From positions 186,001-250,000 of the forward strand of contig JASPKZ010007525.1 in assembly GCA_030220185.1 (NCBI GenBank): a stretch of 64,000 nucleotides of DNA, read 5' to 3'. The DNA is from Diploptera punctata. Lineage: Eukaryota > Arthropoda > Insecta > Blattodea > Blaberidae. Every line of letters begins with the position of its first letter. The first letter of the stretch is position 1. The position numbers were made by a program, and so were the translations under genes. The notes beneath the pieces were generated by a model. It saw nothing but the letters and a program-made list of their open reading frames with translations, was not told where the DNA came from and did no database searches. Below are positions 11,987 to 22,529 of this stretch, piece by piece.

Positions 11987-12510
11987 GTAATCCATGGTGC
12001 GACAGGCCTAGAAGGCCCTTAGCCTACCAGCCGGCTGCTGGCCTCACACCCACATGTGTCAATCACAAAGGTAGATGATCATCTAGCCAGTGCATGGGTG
12101 ACATGTTGTCAGCATGTCGAGTCCCCCAGCCGTTATAGCTGGTTCTCTCAACCAAGACATTATTTTTCCATTTGTTAGACTTGACCATTCTAAACAGTTT
12201 TCTTCTTCTGACTTCACTGGTGCCAAAACAACACAAGAGACTTCCGACTTAAGACTTGTCAGAGACTTTTTGGAACAGGCTGGTAGAACAACTTGTAGAC
12301 GACTCCCTGGTAGACCTACTGAATTGAGCACAGACATTTCATGACTTGAAGTTAACTTTAGTCTACATTGGCCGGTAGCTTTACAAAGACTAATTTGTGT
12401 GTTCGGCACGGGGAATCACAAAACTTGTGCAAGTGAAGTGTAAAAAGTGTGTTGTCGGTTTGTGTATTGCTGATTGTTTCGAGACTTATCACACCAAAAA
12501 AAAAAAAAAA
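11760..12510 (+). pseudogene. piggyBac transposase fragments
   Basis: Remnants of a piggyBac transposase. The N-terminal side shows SEMCLFLGLIT. The C-terminal side shows a stretch with VRDFLEQAG and PGRP, then the zinc-finger end KCKKCVVGLC, IADCF, ETYHT, typical of the piggyBac C-terminal cysteine-rich domain. The catalytic core between them is missing or replaced by a microsatellite and unrelated sequence. Confidence 0.65.
11934..11988. repeat. (AAT)n microsatellite
   Basis: About 18 AAT/AATAAT units in an uninterrupted run within the piggyBac remnant. Confidence 0.9.
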
Positions 12511-13199
12511 AAAACCTTTAATAAACAAATGTTATCTTCATATCACGTTGCCAAGCATCTGATAACCCTGCAAAAAGGTATGTAACAAAAGTAGTATTAT
12601 CCAGTATAATTTCAAGCAAGCAAACAGCTCCGCCTGCTCAAAACCCATACGCTGGGTCTGCGGGTGCGGGCAGACTGGACGTACAATTTAAAACCCAGCA
12701 TATGGGCTCGTGGGCGTTTAAAGGTTAAGTTCATTGTTAAAATCTGTTGTATTTCACGTGCTGTTATGTACTTCGATAAATGCCTCCATCGCCACGATCG
12801 GTATATTATTGTTCTTGTCATTTCTTCATGAAAATTGATCCGTCTACGGAAATAAGTCTTATTTTTAAAAGGCAAATTGTTAATGCTACGGCTGAATAAT
12901 ATCAATCTAAATTGCAAGACCTTTTAAAAGGCGCAAAACAGGAAAAAATTAGTAAGTTCTTTAAGCCCTTGCTTAAAACTGGCAGTGTTCAAAATCTCTC
13001 AATAAATTAATTTTATTTTTTTCATCATTTTATTGTATTTTGTAACATTGGAACATATCCCCTATTACCCATACAAATTATCATTCCATATTCGCGGCAT
13101 ATTTTCGGAACATCATATCCCCGCGAATAAGGAGCTTTTATTGTGCTCACTCTCTTTATATTTTTAGTTTAGGGATTGTAAATAATATCCTTTTTTTTT

Positions 13200-13335
13200 T
13201 GCTTGTTGGCGAATGAATGAAGAAGGGCTTCGCTAAATTTTGTGAACGAACTAGTTCAATTGAATGGTTCACAAAAGAGAGTGCGAGTGAACGAACTAGT
13301 TCTCCAAATGAACTGGTTGGGCACAACGCTAAATT
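13200..13335. repeat. hAT-type terminal sequence
   Basis: Contains two GAACGAACTAGTTC words and ends in TTGGGCACAACGC, resembling hAT terminal and subterminal sequence (GCGTTGTGCCCAA on the other strand). No partner end was found. From 12730 to 13195 and from 13340 to 13690 nothing else is supported. Confidence 0.4.
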
Positions 13336-13699
13336 CAGTTTTGAAGAAATCTTAATGAATGTAATACCGGCTTTCAGGTATAAACCCAAAAACCGATTCC
13401 AAAAATTATAATATGAGGTAAGATATTAGACTCGTGGGGTGGCACTATAGTATATGTGTGGCGTATAATATGGCAACTAGTAACAACGGCTGATATATTA
13501 CTTACAAGGTGCTCAATTTTTAAATTCTCTGATAAAAAATCAAGTGTTTCACTCATTCATTTCAAACAAGATATTAGAAATGACAAATTAAGTGATAAAT
13601 TAGTTTATATGTATATTTTATTTATTATAAACTATCAGTAACTCAATTAGTGATTAATTTCTGATCACACTGCCATCTATCCGTGAGAACTGTACCATA

Positions 13700-13860
13700 G
13701 ATAAAGAGGAAATTCCTGACCAGAGATAACCCACTTCCTGACACAAGCGGCTACGTCAAGTCCAGTGGGATTATCTCTGGTCGAGTCCGTTAGGATGCTA
13801 GGAGAAATAACTTATGAAGTCATTCCTCTAGGTTATCGCTGGTTCCTCTTTGTGATTCGT
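13700..13860. repeat. Foldback/MITE upstream of the gene
   Basis: Inverted arms AAAGAGGAA...TTCCTCTTT, enclosing CCAGAGATAACCCAC and GTGGGATTATCTCTGG. About 150 bp. It lies just upstream of the duplicated first exon, so it may be near the promoter. Confidence 0.5.
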
Positions 13861-14133
13861 ACTTGCGCGCCATCTAACGGAATTTAAACTATTAGCATAC
13901 GTTCTCTATCCTATGTTCTCTATGCTAATGGTGCATACGTTATTATGGTGAATGAAAGGAGGCAGAATTGAATAACTTATCTCTTTAAAAAGATACAAAA
14001 GAACAGGTTTTGATTGATTTAATATTTAATTCCACAGTAAAATGAATACCAAATAATGCCTTGAAATATTTAGATAAGTGGAAGTAAATGTATTTAGTAT
14101 AAATACATAGATTAGGTTATGTGTATTTGAAAC

Positions 14134-14325
14134 ATGAATGTATTTTGTGTTTTGAACTGGCCTATACCAGACAGTTTGAGAAATTGTTGCCCCGTAGGCA
14201 TTAAGCATTTAAAATATGAGAAAACAGATATAATATGTGTGTGGTTTGAGAACAATATTTTGATACATGATAATGTTGAATCCAGTAAACTTCTGGGGGA
14301 AAAAAATTCTCCTGAACATTCCTAT
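14134..14325 (+). CDS. FAAP100: FAAP100-like, first coding exon, copy a
   Basis: Sixty-four codons from ATG to a strong donor (TAT|gtaagtag, phase 0). The protein includes NCCPVGIKHLKYEKTD and VWFENNILIHD. From memory, vertebrate FAAP100 starts with a comparable segment in which a short FCCPLG stretch is followed by a strand ending VYVYD. The role would be the N-terminus of the beta-propeller of the Fanconi core-complex subunit FAAP100, which acts in the nucleus with FANCB and FANCL to ubiquitinate FANCD2-FANCI. Copy a may be an alternative first exon or a silent duplicate; the two copies differ at only two residues. Confidence 0.6.
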
Positions 14326-14666
14326 GTAAGTAGGCCATTGTTTTTTAGGATTAAATCCGTATTTATTTATTCATTCACGTTAATCAGTTATTTAAGTAAA
14401 ACCTAAAAGTTAATCACAAATACTAATTTTATATATCCTGCTCTATCCTATGTTCTCTATGCTAATGGTGCATACGTTATTATGGTGAATGAAAGGCGGA
14501 ATTGAATAACTTATCTCTTTAAAAAGATACAAAAGAACAGGTTTTGATTGATTTAATATTTAATTCCACAGTAAAATGAATACCAAATAATGCCTTGAAA
14601 TATATAGATAAGTGGAAGTAAATGTAACAGTATAAATACATAGATTAGGTTATGTGTATTTGAAAC

Positions 14667-14858
14667 ATGAATGTATTTTGTATTTTGAACTGGCCTATAC
14701 CAGACAGTTTGAGAAATTGTTGCCCCGTAGGCATTAAGCATTTAAAATATGAGAAAACAGATATAATATGTGTGTGGTTTGAAAACAATATTTTGATACA
14801 TGATAATGTTGAATCCAGTAAACTTCTGGAGGAAAAAAATTCTCCTGAACATTCCTAT
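14667..14858 (+). CDS. FAAP100: FAAP100-like, first coding exon, copy b
   Basis: Tandem duplicate of 14134-14325 with the same length, start and donor (TAT|gtaagtag). It has Ile for Val at residue 6 and Glu for Gly at residue 56. Being nearer exon 2, it is the simpler partner for splicing to 15920. Both copies keep an intact frame. Confidence 0.65.
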
Positions 14859-15049
14859 GTAAGTAGGCCATTGTTTTTTAGGATTAAATCCGTATTTATT
14901 TATTCATTCACGTTAATCAGTTATTTAAGTAAAACCTAAAAGTTAATCACAAATACTAATTTTATATATGTAACTATGACTTTTATGGTAGCCAAATGTC
15001 TTGTATCTGATTAGTGATGCACCTGGATGGATTAACGAGAATCATTATT

Positions 15050-15275
15050 ATAAAACAATTAAGGGGTTACTTGGACTAACATTATTTCACAGATCCCATT
15101 TTTGTATCTATCTAACACTTGGGAATAACTGAATGCGGCTCTCAATTGGGCAAATGCTGTAGCCGCCCAACTGAGGGCTGCATTCGACTATTCCCGAGTG
15201 TTAGATGGATAGAAAAATGTGATATGTGAAATAATGACTTGAGTCACATAACCCCTCAATTGCTTTATGAGAGGG
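15050..15275. mobile_element. Foldback MITE
   Basis: Inverted arms of about 80-90 bp. The left arm runs from AAGGGGTTACTTGG through TATCTAACACTTGGGAATA; the right arm contains TATTCCCGAGTGTTAGATGG and ends in ATAACCCCTCAATTG. No coding capacity. Lies in intron 1. Confidence 0.7.
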
Positions 15276-15299
15276 ATATGTAGTTCTATAAGTCCTGAA

Positions 15300-15440
15300 T
15301 CATACCAAAGGGTTGAAGGAATCCTACCTTTGTGGTAGGAGGTAGGGGCATACATTGGTTTGAGTCCCTATGAGAGAAAAAATTGTCTCATGAAATTTTG
15401 GATAATTGGTGTATGGGACCAATATGCACTCATCATTGGG
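15300..15440 (+). repeat. SINE-C fragment
   Basis: Contains a B-box-like TTGGTTTGAGTCCC followed by TGTCTCATGAAATTTTGG, matching the repeat at 29655-29780 and, inverted, 19290-19460. The A-box half is poorly preserved. Confidence 0.5.
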
Positions 15441-15919
15441 AGCTACAATAAGCAGCAGCTCCAATTTGAGAAAACTAGCTACAATTGATGGGGTATCCTT
15501 TTACTGACTAGATGATCATTCATCTATGGGATTGTTAAATGTGAATAAGAGGCCAGCAGCTAGTTAGAAGGCCTGTTGTACCATAGAATTCAGTTTAGAT
15601 GTATCTATATATGTTTTTACATATAGCTCAAATACATCTTGTATCATGTAAGTCCATGTTTCCCTTAACAGAGATTTAGGTGCTCTCCCCCCTACAGGGA
15701 AGAATTTGAACCATACTAATTTAGTTACATTTGTTTTTGTATAGATGTCATTTGAGCGGTCCGTGGTCAGCGTTCTGCCTCATGTGAGTCCCAATTGAAA
15801 GAAAGTATTGAATATTGTAAAGACTGTATTCTATAGTCAAAGGAACCATTAAAGTGGTTCCTATTTAATTTAGAACACTGGTTTATTCTTTATATCTCCA
15901 AAATATATTTTTATTTTAG

Positions 15920-16028
15920 GTACTGTCTGTTGAAGGGACTATTATGAATGTACTGCAGCTTGGTGAAGTAGTTGGAATTTTCAACAAAATTGGTCTTTAC
16001 ATACTGAAAAGAAAGATAAATTTGCTAT
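15920..16028 (+). CDS. FAAP100: FAAP100-like exon 2
   Basis: Acceptor tttattttag|GTACTG (phase 0, matching exon 1) and donor GCTAT|gtaagt (phase 1). It encodes 36 codons, including SVEGTIMNVLQLGEVV and GIFNKIGLYILKRK. The GLY-x-L strand matches, from memory, the GLYCLSL strand of vertebrate FAAP100 at the same distance from the start. This continues the N-terminal propeller blade. Confidence 0.7.
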
Positions 16029-16334
16029 GTAAGTAAAGGCACTTTTGTAACATGATGAAACTGATACTAGTAATAGAGTGTTAGAAACAAATACATATAC
16101 GGGTTTTCTCTCTTTTATTTTCTATATTTGAAGAGAAAAAATATATGCTGAGACTGGGGTTTGAACCTGGACCTTTCACAATCTAGGCAAATGCTCTACC
16201 AACTGAGCTACCTGAGAAACTCCAATCTAAATGCAAATCTTTCTCTTATATACGCTGTTAATTCCCGGGCACCAAATGCTATGAAATCATTGTTTCTATC
16301 TTGCAAAATGGTGGCTTCTTTATTAAGAAGACCT

Positions 16335-17330
16335 TTAACCTTTTGAACGCCATGCCCGGCGTGCGCCGGTTGAAAGTGTGTGTGTACAGCGGTACGCCAC
16401 GCCCGGCAGGCTCCGGTTTTCAATCTTATTATTTTAAATATTTTTTCCTGAAGTTTTTACTTCAATAAACTAAAATTATTTTTCGTTCTGTGTTTGTACA
16501 TCCTTTCTTAGCAATAATTTGCACATCCCTTACAGAATAACGGTACAGGTTAGTTGTAAATGGATTTTCTAAAGGAGGGTGTACATTCATGTTACAAGGC
16601 CTTTTTTTTTTTGGCTATGAAATGTTGCAATTTCAGGATTTTTTCTTTATTTATTTTATTTTTAGTTGAAAAGATACCTGGCCAAGGGGTAGGTCGTGCT
16701 GTGAAACACAGTGATTCATGTCTCGAAGTTGACGAAAATACAATATGCGAGTTTATTGTGTCAGTTTTTTCAGAAGACGAGAGTGACAGTAACAGTTCAT
16801 CAAATGGTTACTCGTTTGACGAATGTGATAGTAGTCCTGTTTCTAAGAGAATATTATTACAATCTAAGCCAATAAATAGTAAAGCAAGTGATGTAGACAT
16901 AAATGAACTGGGTGTGAGTGACAGTGGTGGGTGTGTCGCTCCAGACGAAACACGTGGCATAAAACAGCTGTTTGAATGGAATTGATTCGAACCCAGGACC
17001 ATAAAAAATGTTCAACAATTTTAATATTATAAGTGTTTAGTGACAATGCCATCAAAATTATTCAATAGGAAAAATGTTTTAGTGATAGTGATAACAAATT
17101 CCAATAAAGACGCCGTGCTGAATTCAAACCTAGGATCTTTACAAGTGGAAGCAACACCGTCAAACCTTCAAATAAATGTATAATAGTGAGTTTAAATTCA
17201 ATTTAGCATGGCATGTAGACAGTTAATTATACTTTATATATTATATAGTATGGCGTAGTACTTTAAATTTAAAAAACCTGGCACCCACAGTCCAGCTGGC
17301 AAAAGGGAAACTCGGCGGTCAAAAGGTTAA
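16335..17330 (+). mobile_element. piggyBac-like element with TTAA target duplication
   Basis: TTAA at 16335-16338 and 17327-17330 flank inverted termini CCTTTTGAACGCC and GGCGGTCAAAAGG. The 988-bp body carries one incomplete coding region. This is a clean piggyBac insertion inside the tRNA-like repeat, shortened and probably non-autonomous. Confidence 0.85.
16560..16985 (+). pseudogene. piggyBac N-terminal fragment (141 aa)
   Basis: An open frame inside the piggyBac element with an acidic, serine-rich stretch (SEDESDSNSSSNGY, then DECDSS), as found at the N-terminus of piggyBac transposases. The catalytic core is absent: the element ends about 340 bp downstream. Identity rests mainly on position inside the element. 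Confidence 0.45.
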
Positions 17331-17639
17331 TAGGGAACATTACATTACATTATAAAGCCAGTATGGCTCTGGGTTTAAAAAAACCCGTCTTTTTTTTATC
17401 CATATTTCTATTTCTAAAAACCCGCTTTTTAAAAAAAACATTTTTTTTAACTATTTTTTTAAAATACCTGTTTTTTTTTAAAAAAAAAACTTTTTTTTTA
17501 AACCCATTAAAACAAAACATTTTTTAAACTATTTTTTTAAAAAACTCATTTTTTTAAAAACCCATTTTTTTTAAAAACCCAGTCCATATGGGTTATTTTG
17601 GGTTTTTCAATAAAACCCAGAAAAACCTGTTTTTTTTTT

Positions 17640-18560
17640 GTTTAATCCCCCACAGCCCTTTATACCTCTTTGTTGGTAAATGAAATTTCAAATAAGACAA
17701 TCCTTGGACATGTTATTGAACTTATTACGTTTTTTGCAACAACCACCAGCCTCATGGATGGCTGAAAAAAAAGAGGGTTTAATGCCACAGTTCCCAAATG
17801 ATACATGCTGGAATTCCCAGCTTTGATGTTTAAACACATTTGTTAAAATTTATCCTAAATATGTAGAAATACATCAAGAGAAACATTCTGAAATTCCAGA
17901 AAATATTACCCGAATTTTGGAAAATGTACTTATTTACAAAAATGTATTGCATATGCAGAAACAGCTGATATTTATTGGAAAAATATTTGATCGTATGCAA
18001 GCTGAAAAAACTATGTAATAATTCTGATTCTGTGGAACTTTGGATAGACTTAATAAAATGTGCTGATCTTCAAATACATAAAGACCGTATTCAATGTAGG
18101 ATGAATGAAGCTATTTTGATAATACTCTATCTTGCAAATATGATGAATCCTAAATATGTAGGAAAACGCTAATCTTCTGATCAAGAAAATCAGGCTGAGT
18201 CTTGGTAGATAAGAAAACACCCTGAATGGCTTCTACCATTTTTAGCTTTTAAAATTAAAGATAAACAAATATATCCACCATCATTGTTTACAGATGATGT
18301 AATAAAGAGCATTAGTTCTGCCCAGTGGTGGAGTATATTAGATAAGTGTTCTACAAATGAGAACATTAAAGCTTTCTGTAACTTTTTGAATAGATAGTTC
18401 ATTCAGCATCAATAGAATGAGTGTTTTCAACCTTTGGATTAATGTGGCCGAAAATGCATAACAGGTGGATTGTGAAAAAGTTAAAAAATTGGTAAAAGTG
18501 CACAGATATCTTAATAATAATGACAAATTAAAAGAATATTACGTTGAAGAGAATGATTCA
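17640..18560 (+). pseudogene. hAT family B transposase, C-terminal part
   Basis: Frames must be joined across several shifts. Recognisable are VELWIDLIKCADLQ, RIQCRMNEAILIILYLAN and MMNPKYVGK. They are followed by AQWWSIL and by the dimerisation block with SASIE, RVFSTFGLI and EKVKKLVKVHRYLN. This is the second half of a hAT transposase of a different family from the one at 8.9-10.8 kb. Multiple stops; a pseudogene. Confidence 0.7.
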
Positions 18561-18561
18561 G

Positions 18562-18862
18562 TCTACCGCTGTGGTCTCGAGGTAGCATGCTGCTTTGTCA
18601 CGCAGCGGGCCCAGGTTCGATCCCCGGTCAGGGCAGTTTTTCTGGGTTTTTATCGGGGTTTTCCTCCCTGTAAGACAAATATAAAAAAAACTTTAAGGCC
18701 CAAACGGTCCCCGAAATCATATAGCCATCATCATCATCCTTCACCAGTGTGAAAAGCAACAGGAAGCTATCACACCTACAATTCCCTAGTAAAGCTGCAA
18801 GCATAGCATGAAAAATGCTATGATTGCAGTGAAGGATCTGCCTTCAGGCAGAATAACTATGG
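18562..18862 (+). repeat. SINE-B, tRNA-derived
   Basis: The tRNA-like head has B box GGTTCGATCCCCGGTC, followed by GTAAGACAAATAT, AACTTTAAGGCCC, a CATCATCATC stretch and a tail ending TGCCTTCAGGCAGAATAACTATGG. The same family lies at 23042-23398 (minus) and 46948-47165 (plus). It is inserted near the 3' end of the hAT-B copy. Confidence 0.75.
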
Positions 18863-19284
18863 ATGGAGAGTGATTCTGATTTAGAAATTTAAGAATTTGT
18901 TACTACTATTAATAACAGTTGTATGTTGTGAATTAAATATACTGGTTGAAAGAATAATTTATCTTTATTATTTGGTTGGACTATTTATTTCTCTTTTTAG
19001 TATCTTGACTAATAATTATTTTTTTACAAACACTGTTGAAAATAAAGTAAGTTCAGAAGCTTTTTTTTGTAGTTGGGTGGGTTTTTTTAAATGGGCTTTT
19101 TTTAAAAAAACCCATTCAGATTTTTTTTGGATGGGTGGGTGGGTAGTAAACCCTAGTTAAACTCATATTCTGGGGATTGACATAAAATTTGACAAAATGT
19201 CAAGGAGAAATTACTTCATTCTATACATATGGTCATCATGTCAGGTCCCTTAGCCAATAGATCTGGTTTTCTCAACTTACAATT

Positions 19285-19465
19285 GATACTTATTATAGCT
19301 AATTATAGCTATCCAAATTCATCATGATGCTAGGTGCACGTCAGTTCAATACTGGCCAAAATTCCATGAGGACAATTTCTACCTCCGTGGGGACTCGAAC
19401 CAGTGCAAGTCCTATAGGCATGATTGGTTGGACTATTGAACTAGGGCATGGCACTAAATAATTGA
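19285..19465 (-). repeat. SINE-C copy, inverted
   Basis: Reads on the minus strand as a B-box-like GGTTCGAGTCCCC followed by TCATGGAATTTTGGCCAGT, matching 29655-29780. The A-box half is worn. Confidence 0.5.
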
Positions 19466-20934
19466 GAGCTACCTTGATTAAATTTCTATTTAGAGCTGAT
19501 TTCAAATGATAAATTCAATTGTCTAAATGCTTTTCTCCATCTTCTTCTTCGTCTGTACCTTAATCCCATCACATTAGACCACCCATTTTCTCCTGCACAT
19601 TCTTCTCATTTCTACCATTTTTTTCCCCCTTGCTTTCATCCTATTCTGTCCTATGTATTTTCCCATTTAACTGTAGGCCTTCCTCTTCTAGGTATTCCCT
19701 CTGTTCTCATTTCTATTACTTGTTTAGGTTTCCTTTTCTCTGACATATGGCATCATCATCATTGGCGTGACGATCCTTTTAGTTTGACCTTAGCCTCCCT
19801 CATAACAACCATCCATTCTCTTCAGTCAATGGCCTTATTTCTCCAATTTGTTATGCCAGTCTTTCATAAGTTCGCCTGTACGTCATCCATCCATCGTAAC
19901 CGACCTCTCAATTTTTTCTTCTCCATCCAGCTTAGCATTTGATATCATCCTGAGCAAACGTGTCTCTTTCATTCTGCAAATACAGCCCAACTATTTGATA
20001 TGTCTAAATTTAATATCTATAACTATATCAATATCTTTATATAGATCATATATTTCCTGATTAGTTCTAATTCTCCAGGTACCCTTATCCTTAATGGACC
20101 ATATATTTTCCTTAAAGATCTTTCTCTCCCAGGTGGCAAGCCTTGTAGCAGTTCATTCTGATATGGTCCAGGATTCACTGCCATATGCTACAACAGGTTT
20201 AATAATCGTTTTATATATTCTTATTTTAATTTTCTTAGATATATATCTAGATTGTATAATTTTGTTCAGAGATCTTAAACATTGGTTACTTGCTGCTAGT
20301 TTTTTCTTTTATTTCAACTAATATATCATTATTCCTGGGTACCATGGATCCTAGGTACTTAAAATTCTGTACTTCTTCATATGTCGTTCCATTTAATATT
20401 CTGTTAGTTCCTCCAACATCAGAGTTTAAGTTTGTCAAATATTTAGTTTTTTCAGTATTGATTTCTAGTCCCGCTAGTATTGCCTGATTTTCCATTTGAG
20501 TTAAAATATCATTCAGAGTGTTTAAATCTTGACAAAAGAACAATATTATCAGCATGTGCAAAGTATTGTCCAGATCTGTTAAATATTGAGCCACCAGAAT
20601 TAATAGTAATATTCCTCATTACTTTTTCCAAGCCAATATTAAAAAGTATTGTTGACAGTGAGTCACCTTGTCTAATCCCAGAAAAAGTAGTACAATTTTC
20701 AGTGAATTTGTTTTGTATACGTACTTTATTAATTGTATCAGAAAGTGTAATTTTTGTGAGATTTATAAGTTTTTTTGGGACACCAAATTCAGCCATAGAT
20801 TGGAAAATATAAGATCTATCAAAAGCCTGTCGAAAATCGACAAATAGAAAATGTAATTTTAAAATCAATAGGAAGTAACATTATGAGGTTTAATTTGATA
20901 TTTGAGTTTGTATTTTTTTAACATTCTTACCTCA

Positions 20935-20995
20935 TATGATTGTTTTGTTGGACATATGTTTCAAAGCTGTTGCTCCATCGTCGGCGTTTCACAAA
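20935..20995 (-). ncRNA. Hammerhead candidate, left arm
   Basis: Minus strand: CCGACGA (U4 changed to C), U, GGAGC/GCUUU with loop AACA, GAAAC, loop AUAU, GUC. Helix III and the cleavage site are canonical; the U4C change should reduce or abolish activity. Confidence 0.55.
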
Positions 20996-21189
20996 CTGAT
21001 TTCTTCTTTTCTTCAAGTTGTTGGCCCTGGATCTGTGTTCCAAAGAACTTGGTAATGAGGCTCCTTTCTCCGGGAATTTCAAAGTTCAAGGAGAAAATAT
21101 GAACTTTGAAATTCCCAGAGAAAGGAGCCTCATTACCAAGTTTTTTGGAACACAGATCCAGGGCCGACAACTTGAAGAAAAGAAGAAAT

Positions 21190-21246
21190 CAGTTTGTGAA
21201 ACGCTGACGATGGAGCAACAGCTTTGAAACATATGTAAGACAAAAC
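21190..21246 (+). ncRNA. Hammerhead candidate, right arm (C3/G8 core)
   Basis: CUGACGA at 21204-21210, U, helix II GGAGC/GCUUU with loop AACA, GAAAC at 21226-21230, loop AUAU, GUA at 21235-21237. Helix I is weak near the core but has a distal GUUUGU/ACAAAAC pairing. Confidence 0.6.
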
Positions 21247-21660
21247 AATCATATGAGGTAAGAATGTTAAAAAAATACAAACAAACTCAAATATCAAAAA
21301 ATGTAATTTTGGATATGTTCATGAAATTTTTCTAAGATCTGTTATTAAGAGAATATATGATCAGTGGTGGAATATCCTTTATGGAAACCGCCCTGATATT
21401 CTCCAAGGAATTCTTCTATATAAGATGTAATATATTTAGCTAAAATATTAGTAAATATTTTATAAATCACACTCGGTAAAGATATACCTCGATAGTTCTT
21501 ACATTCTAGGTTGCTTCCTTTTTTGTGTATAGGACATACAATTACTACATTCCAATCCTTGGGCATAGTTTCAGTGTTCCAGATTTTGACTATTAACTTA
21601 TAAATAAATGCGTATTTGATCAATTCTGGATTAATACCATCATCGCAGGGGGCTGACATA

Positions 21661-21930
21661 CAGTATACATACCCAAACCACTTCAACTGCCTATCTTCAT
21701 TGGCCTCTATTAATGTCTTTTCTTATTCTATCATTTCTTATTCTACATTGTTGCATCTTACTCACTGTTCTTCTTGGGTATTTCATTTCTATCGCTGTTA
21801 ATTTATTTCGATGTTTATCTAAAAGTGGCATTCCATACTGCACTGTAGGTACTATAATAGAATTATATATTGACATTTTAGTCTTAATGCTATCCTCTTC
21901 TTCCCGACTACCATATTACATATTTCATAG
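21661..21930 (-). pseudogene. Second RTE-like LINE copy, C-terminal end
   Basis: Minus-strand peptides such as SIIVPTVQYGMPLLDKHRNKL and KMQQCRIRNDRIRKD belong to the region after the RT catalytic domain. The same copy continues on the far side of the hAT-B insertion at 25687-25890 (DFEYLGTKICNNGKIEQ). It abuts the RT start of the other copy at 21655. Confidence 0.55.
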
Positions 21931-22529
21931 TATGCAGCCCAGGGTTTACTACCCACCCACCCAAAAAAAAACCACTTCAGTACTTTATTTTTAACACTGT
22001 TTGTAAAAATAATTATTAGTCAAGATACTAAAAAAGAGAAGTAAATAGTCCAACCAAATAATGAAGATAAATTATTATTTCAACCAGTATATTTAATTCA
22101 CAATATACAACTGTTATTAAAAGCAGTAACAAATACTTAAATTTCTAAATCAAAATCTCACTTTTCAACATCATATTCTTTTAATTCGTCCTTATTATTA
22201 AGATATCTGTGCACTTTTACTAATTTTTTAACTTTTTCACAACCCACCTGTTACACATTTTTGACCATATTAATCCAAAGATTGAAAACACTCGTTCTAT
22301 TGATGCTGAATGAGCTGGGCAACTAGTCAGTCCATTCAAAAAGTTACAGAAAGCTTTAATGTTCTCATTTGTAGAACTTTTCTCCAAAATAATAATAATA
22401 ATAATACTTTATTTTAACTGGCAGAGTTAAGGCCATAAGGTCTTCTCTTCCACTCAACCAGCGAAATAGTAGAATTATACAAAAATGACATACTTATTGT
22501 AATAGCGCATATTGCACATGTCCATTATT

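Larger units (their letters stand above)
10920..12727 (+). mobile_element. piggyBac-like element, decayed
   Basis: Coding scraps on the + strand match piggyBac transposases: PDVTESEMCLFLGLIT near 11838-11883 and a C-terminal cysteine-rich domain at about 12425-12495. The right end at 12640-12727 reads TTTAAAGGTTAA, ending at a TTAA, the usual piggyBac target. A possible left end near 10928 shares only a loose TTTAAA-type match, so that boundary is uncertain. The element contains a foldback insertion at 11068-11321 and an (AAT)n tract. Confidence 0.5.
13907..14971 (+). repeat. 535-bp tandem duplication with the first coding exon
   Basis: Two copies, about 13907-14440 and 14441-14971, are nearly identical. 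Both begin CTATCCTATGTTCTCTATGC and end AATACTAATTTTATATAT. Each carries the same upstream DNA, the same start codon (14134, 14667) and the same splice donor. A few differences exist, such as a 3-bp indel and two codon changes in the exon (Val/Ile, Gly/Glu). Confidence 0.92.
16085..17375 (-). repeat. tRNA-like repeat copy, split by piggyBac
   Basis: Diverged minus-strand copy of the tRNA-like repeat that forms the array at 60.6-62.1 kb. The tRNA-like part (about 16155-16225) has A box TAGCTCAGTTGGTAGAGCA and B box GGTTCAAACCC. The flanking AATGGTGGCTTCTTTATTAA and, after the piggyBac, ATTATAAAGCCAGTATGGCT are the same unit. The two halves rejoin exactly when the piggyBac is removed. Confidence 0.75.
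17376..19157 (+). mobile_element. hAT family B, plus-strand copy
   Basis: Termini are TGGGTTTAAA-like on the left and AGTAAACCCTA on the right, with runs of TTTAAAAAAACCC just inside the left end. The same sequence in opposite orientation occupies 21939-25678. Contains a broken transposase and a SINE-B. Confidence 0.65.
20872..21310. mobile_element. Foldback PLE derivative inside the RTE LINE
   Basis: About 435 bp of two inverted arms of about 190 bp meeting near 21080. Outer ends are AACATTATGAGGTTTAAT and CATATGAGGTAAGAATG. The arms still encode the PLE tail peptide (NFEIPRERSLITKFFGTQIQ), and each arm carries a hammerhead fold. The flanking RT frame resumes on both sides. Confidence 0.75.
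19500..21660 (-). pseudogene. RTE-like LINE reverse transcriptase, interrupted
   Basis: A non-LTR RT read right to left. 21655-21345 has PCDDGINPELIK, CPIHKKGSNLECKNYRGISL and FLGEYQGGFHKGYSTTDHIF. After the foldback insertion it resumes at 20870-20290 with FVDFRQAFDR, GIRQGDSLSTILFNIGLEKV, FAHADNIVLL (YADD degraded to FAHAD) and NFKYLGSMV. The last part to 19500 is too frayed to follow. Clade is judged from overall pattern (RTE-type endonuclease/RT LINE); low certainty on clade. Confidence 0.7.

Noticed and set aside
18897..19160. 87-codon hydrophobic frame as a membrane protein
   Set aside because: It is the T-rich 3' end of hAT family B, present inverted at 21939 onward.
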